64,000 bases of DNA from an uncultured Luminiphilus sp. (GTDB lineage: Bacteria; Pseudomonadota; Gammaproteobacteria; Pseudomonadales; Halieaceae), in assembly GCA_938091995.1 (NCBI GenBank), contig CALKNZ010000006.1, positions 1-64,000 on the forward strand, read 5' to 3'. The position numbers and the translations under genes were made by a program. Under the pieces are notes generated by a model, which had not been told where the DNA came from, made no database searches, and saw only the letters and a program-made list of their open reading frames with translations. Below are positions 57,229 through 64,000 of this stretch, in pieces (within the stretch, counting starts at the first letter, position 1; each line of letters starts with the position of its first letter).

Positions 57229-59430
57229 TCAAATACCCGACCAGCTATTGGGATTCACCGGCTCCGACGATGCCGTGACTGTCACCAATATACCCGTAAG
57301 ATGTGCCATACCCGAGAGCGGTTCCAAGCCATCGGGCCCGTCTGACGCAAGAATGTTGACATTGGCTCCCCGCAGCTTGCTAGCAATGTTCAGTCCTTTT
57401 GCATGCTGGTGGCCCCAGCCATGTGGTATCGATACCAAACCAGGTTCCAAGGTTTGCAGCGCTGCCACCGGCAAACGGATCCTGCCCGCTGCTGAGGCAA
57501 TATCGACTGCGCATCCTGGGGCTACCTCGAGGGTCGCCATATCGGCGGGGTTCATATAAGCCACATTGGTTTGTTCGTTATCGCCCCGGGTCAAAGAAGC
57601 CACATTTTGAGTCCAACTATTGTGGGTATTGTGGCGTCGCTTGGAGATCAGTCTAAAGGCGCCAGAAGTCTTTGTATCGTCCTCGGGTAGCACCAAGGCC
57701 CCCAACTCGGCCAGAAATTCGAGAGGCGCCAACTGTATTTTGCCGTTGTTGGTGGTTACACGTTTACCTAAAAAACTGCCGGACTTAGTCCTCGCTAAGG
57801 GATAACCATCGGGGTGCTCCAATAACTCATTAAAAGCCGGGGCCTTGTTGTGCTTCAAAATTCGATCTAACAGCCATCGCTGTGGAAACCCTCGGCCTCG
57901 CCACAAACCCACCCGCGTCAGCCCATTCAATATCGTTTGCAGCACCTTAGAGCCAAACAACCCTACCCCACAAGCCGAAGCTAATTGCGTGTAGATTGTG
58001 GCTTCATCGCGGGTCTCGCCGGGAGGCGTAACGACCGCTTCGGTTGCCGCCAGATAAGGAATGGATTGCAATCCCAAAAAAAGTGGAAAGACAAAAGGCA
58101 AGTCAGGCCGCTCCAAAGGTGAAGTGGCTGGCAGCACGTAATCGGCTAAGCTCGCCGTCTCGTTGAGATAGATATCAGTCACCACCAGCAGCTTTAACCT
58201 GCCAAAGGCAGAGCGCAGACGCTCTGCATTAGGCATAGTCATCAGGGGGTTCCCCCCCGTGACAAACAAAGTAGTGACTTGTTCTTTTCCTGGGGTGAGA
58301 ATTTCATCGGCCAATATGCCACCGGGCATTGCACCATTAAGACTGCGAAAATCACCAACCCTCGAGCGGGTATCGCGAGCAAATAACCCCTTGCGCTTGG
58401 CATAAGCAGCAAAATCAAAAATTCCTTCACCGACTAAATGCCCGCCTTCCTGATCGAGGTTGCCGCTAAGGGCGATAATGACTTCAACCAACCACTGCGC
58501 CAAAGTACCCTGCCCTCCCATACCCAGCCCCGTACCGGTCGCGATAGCGGCACCCTTTGCCTGACAAAACGCGACCACCAGATCTCTGAGCTGACCGGGG
58601 GCGATACCCGTTACGGTCGCAGTGCGCTCGGGAGTCCAGTCACCAGCAAGCGCCTCAACCTCTTCGATACCATCAAAAAACTGTGCATCGAGGGTTTCTG
58701 CGGGCGGGCGCAATCCGACAAGAACGTTGAGAAAGCTCAGCAAAAAGTACACATCTGAACCCGGACGAATGGACTGGTACTCCCCAGCCACTTTCGCGGT
58801 TTCCGTCTCTCTGGGATCAACAACCACAATGCGTCCGCCACGCTTCAAAATACTTTTCAGTCTTTGTACCGGGTGGGCAACCTGCAGAAAAGTCCATTTG
58901 GAGACAACAGGATTTGTCCCCAAAATCAGTAAAAATTCAAGTTTTTCCAAGTCGGGGAACGGTTGTGTAAAGGGAAAACCATAGATCTCTTGCGCTGCGG
59001 CGAAGCGGTGGGCGCAGTCTTGTGTCGCGGAACTGTAAACGTTCCGTGAGCCAATGCCCTCCATAAAACCCTGAGCGAAAATGGGATGCAGCAAACTAAA
59101 ACCCGCGGCAGTACCCACATACATGCCGATACGGTGGGGACTTTCCTGTCGTTCTGCGCGCACCACAGCACCAATTTCTTGCAATGCGGTTTGCCAGCTC
59201 ACCGGTTCATATTGATCGCCTATGCGCTTTAACGGTGATGTTACGCGATCAGGGGAGCTATACATTTCACCCTGTGCCAGACCCTTCATGCAAGCGAACC
59301 CCAAGGTGCCCTTGTGATTTTGACGGGGCTCTATGCGCGTCACAGCACCCCCTTCAACGGACACCTCCAGTGCGCAACTTGCCTCACAAATTCGACAGAA
59401 AGTTTGCTTCTTCAAAGGCTCAACCTTCAT
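57229..59430 (-). CDS. Molybdopterin-dependent oxidoreductase, single polypeptide with N-terminal Fe-S motif
   Basis: FCRICEASCALEV, GFACMKGLAQGEMYSSPDRVTSPLKR, LILGTNPVVSKWTF, GLVSIPHGWGHQ. Confidence 0.9.
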   Translation of the reverse strand: MKVEPLKKQTFCRICEASCALEVSVEGGAVTRIEPRQNHKGTLGFACMKGLAQGEMYSSPDRVTSPLKRIGDQYEPVSWQTALQEIGAVVRAERQESPHRIGMYVGTAAGFSLLHPIFAQGFMEGIGSRNVYSSATQDCAHRFAAAQEIYGFPFTQPFPDLEKLEFLLILGTNPVVSKWTFLQVAHPVQRLKSILKRGGRIVVVDPRETETAKVAGEYQSIRPGSDVYFLLSFLNVLVGLRPPAETLDAQFFDGIEEVEALAGDWTPERTATVTGIAPGQLRDLVVAFCQAKGAAIATGTGLGMGGQGTLAQWLVEVIIALSGNLDQEGGHLVGEGIFDFAAYAKRKGLFARDTRSRVGDFRSLNGAMPGGILADEILTPGKEQVTTLFVTGGNPLMTMPNAERLRSAFGRLKLLVVTDIYLNETASLADYVLPATSPLERPDLPFVFPLFLGLQSIPYLAATEAVVTPPGETRDEATIYTQLASACGVGLFGSKVLQTILNGLTRVGLWRGRGFPQRWLLDRILKHNKAPAFNELLEHPDGYPLARTKSGSFLGKRVTTNNGKIQLAPLEFLAELGALVLPEDDTKTSGAFRLISKRRHNTHNSWTQNVASLTRGDNEQTNVAYMNPADMATLEVAPGCAVDIASAAGRIRLPVAALQTLEPGLVSIPHGWGHQHAKGLNIASKLRGANVNILASDGPDGLEPLSGMAHLTGILVTVTASSEPVNPNSWSGI

Positions 59431-59566
59431 CTACCCCATGAATCTTTAAGCGCACGGTATCCGCACAGGCTTAGCGCGGCCCCAAAGGCCAGTACGAAAA
59501 GCCAGTGCATCGACCCTTCGCCAGACAAAGCCTACACCAAATAGCAGCCCATCGGCTCGGTGAATG

Positions 59567-60418
59567 TCAGTGATCATCCACACAAATATCAGCCCCCGGG
59601 CGACTAGCCCACTCGCACCATGAGCCATCGTACACCCGCGCTGTGATTCCTAAATTATACAATGCCAAAGCGAGTATGCAGGCGGTAACGCCACTGCCAC
59701 AGCTCGTAATGACCCTCTGCTCTGCAGATAAAAACTCGCCAAAGGCCTTTTGCAGCTGGTCTTTGGGTTTAAGCCCACCCGTTGTAGTGTCGATAAGTAG
59801 ATTAAACGGCACATTCACGGCACCAGGCATATGACCACTGGGGAGACTGGGCCTTGGCTCAGGTTCGGCTCCGGAAAAACGCCCCGCAGACCGTGCGTCA
59901 AAAATAACGACGTCGTCTTTTTCAATGGCACGATAAACGTCTTCGAAGGAAGCAAACAGCTCGTCATTACGTTTCACCACATAAGGCTCAGACCTAGATT
60001 TGGTAGGCTGACCTGGGCCAGTAGGCAATCCAGCAGCTTCCCAAGCTGGCAGCCCTCCAGTCATTATTGCTACCCGCTTATGCCCAAAGAGTCGAAACAG
60101 CCACCAAACCCGAGCAGCGGCAAACAAACCTTGGGCATCATAGATAACAATGAAGTCTGTGTTTTTTATACCCATTCCCGACATTGCCTGGGAAAAGTGG
60201 CTAGACGTAGGGCAGGTGTGAGGTAAGTCAGAGTTAATATCGGCCACTTGTTCAATATCGAAGAACACCGCACCAGGGAGGGCTTTGGCTGAGAACTCAG
60301 CCCGCGCATCGCGTCCAGAGGCGGGCATATGCCATGAACCATCAACAAGGGTAATTCCGGGCGCCTCTAGGTTCGCTCGAACCCAAGGCACGCTCACAAA
60401 TGCAGGATCAAACATCAA
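59567..60418 (-). CDS. sseA: Sulfurtransferase (3-mercaptopyruvate sulfurtransferase-like, two rhodanese domains)
   Basis: VDGSWHMPASGRDARAEF, FDARSAGRFSGAEPEPRPSLPSGHMPGA, CGSGVTACI active-site loop. Confidence 0.9.
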   Translation of the reverse strand: MMFDPAFVSVPWVRANLEAPGITLVDGSWHMPASGRDARAEFSAKALPGAVFFDIEQVADINSDLPHTCPTSSHFSQAMSGMGIKNTDFIVIYDAQGLFAAARVWWLFRLFGHKRVAIMTGGLPAWEAAGLPTGPGQPTKSRSEPYVVKRNDELFASFEDVYRAIEKDDVVIFDARSAGRFSGAEPEPRPSLPSGHMPGAVNVPFNLLIDTTTGGLKPKDQLQKAFGEFLSAEQRVITSCGSGVTACILALALYNLGITARVYDGSWCEWASRPGADICVDDH

Positions 60419-60454
60419 AAAAAACCTCTAACAAGTAGCTCGGCGTTTTAAAAA

Positions 60455-61111
60455 CTAAACTGCACGCCCAAGATACACCCTCACTCGCCTAAATTCCTGA
60501 GATTCATCGAGGTCCGGTAAGGTAAAGCTGTTGTTACTGCTCAACAATTCGTAATGTTCAGCACTGAAATCCCGAATTCGCGAATCGGCGACCAGCACAC
60601 AAGGTGCACGTTTCAGAAATAGCTCAAGCCAACTTAGGTTGGCTCGGTCGTACAGGACATCGGAAGCCAAAATCAAATCCGTGGGTTCCACGTAACGCTC
60701 CCACGACGAGGCCAGTACCAGCTTTACACCATTGAGCTCGGCATTATAGGCACAGGCAAGTAAGGCCAATGGATCATTATCGCAAGCCACGACCTGCTTC
60801 GCGCCTGCTAGGGCAGCAGCTATAGCCACAACGCCAGAACCCGAACCAAAATCGAGCACACGCTGACCTTTTACATAATCGGGGTTGTCCAAAATGAATC
60901 GAGCCAGTACTTGCCCTGATGCCCAACAAAAGGCCCAATACATAGGCGTATTCATAATTTCAGCGATTGTGTCGCTGTCTAGCAGATGCTGAGGATAGGA
61001 CGCTTGTAACAAGGCCAGCCGAATATTGGGGACCTCGGGAAGTGCGACGATCTCCAAGGCGGCATCGGGTATCACAGCACTCAATCGTCGGCTCAATTCA
61101 GTGCTCATCAA
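60455..61111 (-). CDS. Class I SAM-dependent methyltransferase (nicotinamide/ETF-lysine methyltransferase-like)
   Basis: YWAFCWASGQVLARFIL, VLDFGSGSGVVAIAAALAGAKQVVACDNDP, DLILASDVLYD. Confidence 0.82.
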   Translation of the reverse strand: MMSTELSRRLSAVIPDAALEIVALPEVPNIRLALLQASYPQHLLDSDTIAEIMNTPMYWAFCWASGQVLARFILDNPDYVKGQRVLDFGSGSGVVAIAAALAGAKQVVACDNDPLALLACAYNAELNGVKLVLASSWERYVEPTDLILASDVLYDRANLSWLELFLKRAPCVLVADSRIRDFSAEHYELLSSNNSFTLPDLDESQEFRRVRVYLGRAV

Positions 61112-61272
61112 GATACTAAAGCCCTCGAATGGCTAGGCATCTTGTGTCGCCGCACTGCTTAGCCAACATAGTGCTTTTCCTCAACATGGAGCCAGGACAC
61201 GCGCTGGACGCCGCTTGAGTGAATCGACGACAAAAAAGCCTAAGTTTTGTAGCTCTAGGGAACGGATCGCAA

Positions 61273-61860
61273 TCAGTCAGCACTCAAAAGAAGCGTTTTT
61301 AATTCACCATTACCCAACCAAGCTTGTCCCGACTGCCCTGACAGACCTGACAGCACCAGTGATGTTTGCAACGACGAAGACAGCGCTGTCGCCATCATTC
61401 GCTGCTGATAAGGCAGTTGCTGCTCATAAACCGGTAGGGCCGCCTCGAGACTGGTCGCACCGTCAATTCTCTCTACAAAGCCGCGTAAATGAGCCTCTAA
61501 CGCACTGACGAGTTCAGCATCGTCGGCAACTTCCGGGGCGAGATCGACATCCCAGGTCATATCGGTACGCAGATCACAACGCGCAACCCAGCGTCCCGCT
61601 AAACGCTCTCCCCATTCTTCAGGAGAAATCAGCGAAAGTCGCCAGCCCGCATCCTGCCGGTATAAAAAATAGGTTTTCCCGGGTACTACCCTAAAATCAA
61701 AGCGCGCCGACAGTACTAACGTCGACAAACAGAAATCTCTCAGAATTGCTTCTCCTGACTTCTTATCAACCGACCACGGTTGCAAGGCATTTAGGGAGTC
61801 CAGTATGGGAACAAGCCCTTTGCCTTGTGGGTTACCTTCAGGAATAACGGGATGAGTCAT
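61273..61860 (-). CDS. Conserved hypothetical protein
   Basis: 195 aa ORF; stop overlaps/abuts the thioesterase gene; NPQGKGLVPILDSL N-terminus; no assigned function. Confidence 0.65.
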   Translation of the reverse strand: MTHPVIPEGNPQGKGLVPILDSLNALQPWSVDKKSGEAILRDFCLSTLVLSARFDFRVVPGKTYFLYRQDAGWRLSLISPEEWGERLAGRWVARCDLRTDMTWDVDLAPEVADDAELVSALEAHLRGFVERIDGATSLEAALPVYEQQLPYQQRMMATALSSSLQTSLVLSGLSGQSGQAWLGNGELKTLLLSAD

Positions 61861-62294
61861 TAGGCTAGCTCTGGCTGCAAAGCGACAATTGATGCGCGTA
61901 AAGAGGCGGGAATAGAACAGGGCTTACGATCAGTTTTATCAACAAATACGCTGACAAAACTACCTCGAGCCGCCACCTCACCGGTACGGCGGTTTGTCAT
62001 TTCCCATTCCGAGGTCAAACTGCTGTTACCCAATTTAGTGAAAGCGACACCGACATCAACCCAATCGCCCGGCAAGCACTCGCTCACAAAATCAATATTA
62101 GCGTTCACGGTAAAGGTTAGCGTGGGCTGCTCGTGGATTTTATTAAAGTCCCAGCCGAGCTCAGCCCAAAAATCTGCAGACACTTCATCGGCTAAAACGA
62201 GATAAGTGGCAAAATAGGCATGACCATTGGCATCAGTATCTGCAAAGCGAACCTTCTGCTCTCCAACGTAGGGGTAGGACATAGTGAACCTCAC
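61860..62294 (-). CDS. Acyl-CoA thioesterase (4HBT, YbgC/FadM-like)
   Basis: VRFADTDANGHAYFATYLVLADE motif. Confidence 0.85.
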   Translation of the reverse strand: MRFTMSYPYVGEQKVRFADTDANGHAYFATYLVLADEVSADFWAELGWDFNKIHEQPTLTFTVNANIDFVSECLPGDWVDVGVAFTKLGNSSLTSEWEMTNRRTGEVAARGSFVSVFVDKTDRKPCSIPASLRASIVALQPELA

Positions 62295-62574
62295 TTTCTA
62301 ACGTACGTTTAAAAATGTTACGCCTCGGGTCCTTTAAAGGCTTTCAGCCACAGGACAGCAAGGCACTAATGTTCGGCATTTAGCGAACTTTACTTTATCC
62401 ATGCCGTTGCATCTTTAGTTGTAGAATGCCACTCAGCCCGTAACACTGACAGTGTACGACGTCGGGTCTAATTTCGATCAATCAAAAGAAAGCAACTTAC
62501 GAAGGGCAGCGATTATCAACACGCCTTGTCAATGCTTGTTATCGGAACCACTATCGGCGAAACATTGACCTAAA

Positions 62575-63147
62575 ATGGCAAGTCTACGACATAAGGAGTT
62601 CCCCACTTTGGGACAACGAACTGCCAAGACCCCCGGCGAACCCGAGTCAACTCGAGGACTCGGTCGCGGTATGTCAATTATTGCCTGGATCGTGTTACTC
62701 GGCTTGATGACGACGTTTTTTCAAGGCAAGTTAGATGATCGACGTAATCCCAATCGAACAGTAAGTTCTTCTCTAGGGGAAGACGGGCGCGCCGAAGTGG
62801 TGTTAGAGCGGAATCGAATGGGCCATTACGTGGCCAACGGCACAATCAATGGCGTTAGAGTAACGTTTCTTCTGGACACAGGTGCTACGGGTGTGGCGAT
62901 TTCTCCAGAGTTAGCCCAGCGAGCCGGGGCACCTCGAGGCAAAGCCATTATGACCCGAACCGCTAATGGCAATGCACAAGGCTTTTTAACGCAGCTCAAG
63001 TCCGTACAGCTGGGTGCTATTGAGCAAAACAATGTTCCTGCCCAAATCGCACCGGGGCTCGCTACCGCTGAAGTGTTACTGGGCATGTCATTTTTAAAGC
63101 ACCTTGAAATGGTCCAACGAGGCGATACCCTCACGCTTCGGCAATAG
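62575..63147 (+). CDS. Retropepsin-like (clan AA) aspartic protease, membrane anchored
   Basis: N-terminal TM helix, VTFLLDTGATGVAISPELAQRAG, LLGMSFLKHLEM. Confidence 0.87.
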   Translation: MASLRHKEFPTLGQRTAKTPGEPESTRGLGRGMSIIAWIVLLGLMTTFFQGKLDDRRNPNRTVSSSLGEDGRAEVVLERNRMGHYVANGTINGVRVTFLLDTGATGVAISPELAQRAGAPRGKAIMTRTANGNAQGFLTQLKSVQLGAIEQNNVPAQIAPGLATAEVLLGMSFLKHLEMVQRGDTLTLRQ

Positions 63148-63241
63148 TGCCTAGTCCATGGGTTCTACTTCCCATCAAAACCCTTTACCATTCCCCGCGC
63201 AGAATTTCCTCGACCCCTAGTACTTTGGAGCCAGTCATACC

Positions 63242-63679
63242 ATGAATAGTAATTTCGCCATACTCCTGTTTATGCTCATCATCACCGGATTGACGTGGGC
63301 TGGAATGCATAACAACGACCCCAGCTGGAGCGGCAACAAAAACCAATGCATTGATGACTGTTATGCTAATTGGAAGGCCGAAAACGGCGGCAGCATCGCC
63401 GACGTTGAGCGAGTCAAGCAAGAAGCACTAGCGGCAGCCTCACCGGCGGCCTTGGGCGAAAAATACTACGGTCAGTGCGTTGCTTGTCATGGTGGCAACG
63501 GTGGCGGAGGCATTGGCCCGCAACTGCAAGGACAGCCCGGATCTGATATCAAAATGAAACTGACGGCCTACCGAAGCGGTGAGCAGCGTGGCGCTCAGTC
63601 TGCAATGATGTGGCCGGTCGCCAAACCAATGACAGACGCCGACATAGAAAATCTCACCGCCTATATTTCGTCGCTCTAA
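63242..63679 (+). CDS. Cytochrome c class I (c5/c553-like)
   Basis: GEKYYGQCVACHGGNGGGGIGPQLQGQ; MMWPVAKPMTDADIENLTAYISSL. Confidence 0.88.
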   Translation: MNSNFAILLFMLIITGLTWAGMHNNDPSWSGNKNQCIDDCYANWKAENGGSIADVERVKQEALAAASPAALGEKYYGQCVACHGGNGGGGIGPQLQGQPGSDIKMKLTAYRSGEQRGAQSAMMWPVAKPMTDADIENLTAYISSL

Positions 63680-63818
63680 AACCGCGCCATTTTATGGGGT
63701 AAGGCTGTGCCCAACGGCACCGCCATCCCCAGCAACGCTGCATGACGCTTAGATAGCTCGCTCCCGAAGCACAGCCCTGCTTTAGAGCCATCAGTGCGCA
63801 GTGAGGACTTTTTCGCTC

Positions 63819-63998
63819 CTACCCGTCGTTGATTTGCAGCCCGCCTTGAGCATTAACATCACATAGGCCGCGCTGTAAGGTTAGCCACTTATGCATGCCC
63901 AACAATAGCAACGACATTGCGATCGAGGTGAGGCAGGAAATTAGGGAAAAGCGGGGAGAGCCATAAACTGCAGTGCCAAAGCGCAGATCTAAGCGGTT
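63819..63998 (-). CDS. Possible 3' end of a CDS running off the right edge
   Basis: Open frame on - strand from right edge: NRLDLRFGTAVYGSPRFSLISCLTSIAMSLLLLGMHKWLTLQRG... stop; no family recognised. Confidence 0.25.
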   Translation of the reverse strand, partial: NRLDLRFGTAVYGSPRFSLISCLTSIAMSLLLLGMHKWLTLQRGLCDVNAQGGLQINDG

Positions 63999-64000
63999 TG

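Noticed and set aside
1-64000. Mobile element or genomic island boundaries (tRNA, integrase, IS)
   Set aside because: No integrase, transposase, tRNA or flanking inverted repeats were seen; 'island' is used only functionally.

Overview
This 64 kb window looks like chromosome from a marine-type gammaproteobacterium; the lineage is inferred from gene content only. It is gene dense. I found no rRNA, tRNA, CRISPR array, transposase or phage gene. The most interesting part is about 30 kb (13.9-44.3 kb) that looks dedicated to methyl/C1 catabolism. (i) A tightly overlapping + strand operon (14200-21788) encodes an MttB-superfamily methyltransferase with no in-frame amber codon, a corrinoid protein, a DUF1638-like protein, a small virulence-factor-like protein, a Cys-rich MetV-like protein, a MetF-like reductase, a pterin-binding methyltransferase and a RamA/ASKHA-type ferredoxin-fused reductive activator. 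(ii) It runs nearly directly into a 2OG-oxygenase, epimerase, FAH-family hydrolase, two SDRs and an enolase-superfamily enzyme that resembles hydroxyproline-betaine 2-epimerase (HpbD) from memory. (iii) An SBP56 methanethiol oxidase lies with SCO1 and MauG-like partners. (iv) A GlxA/AraC regulator sits beside a dimethylglycine-dehydrogenase-like FAD/GcvT protein. (v) An NAD-type formate dehydrogenase (fdsGBAD + fdhD) adjoins formate-THF ligase (fhs). My main hypothesis is a corrinoid-dependent, probably aerobic or oxygen-tolerant, onium (betaine/sulfonium) demethylation pathway that feeds methyl groups through THF to formate and CO2. Three proteins of the corrinoid operon also carry Arg/Gly-rich basic termini, which the catalytic roles do not explain. 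The flanks hold ordinary metabolic genes: GltS/glutaminase, porin, peptidases, MFS, DUF1501/DUF1800, RND, a molybdopterin oxidoreductase, sulfurtransferase and cytochrome c. All assignments come from reading protein motifs; no database search was run.
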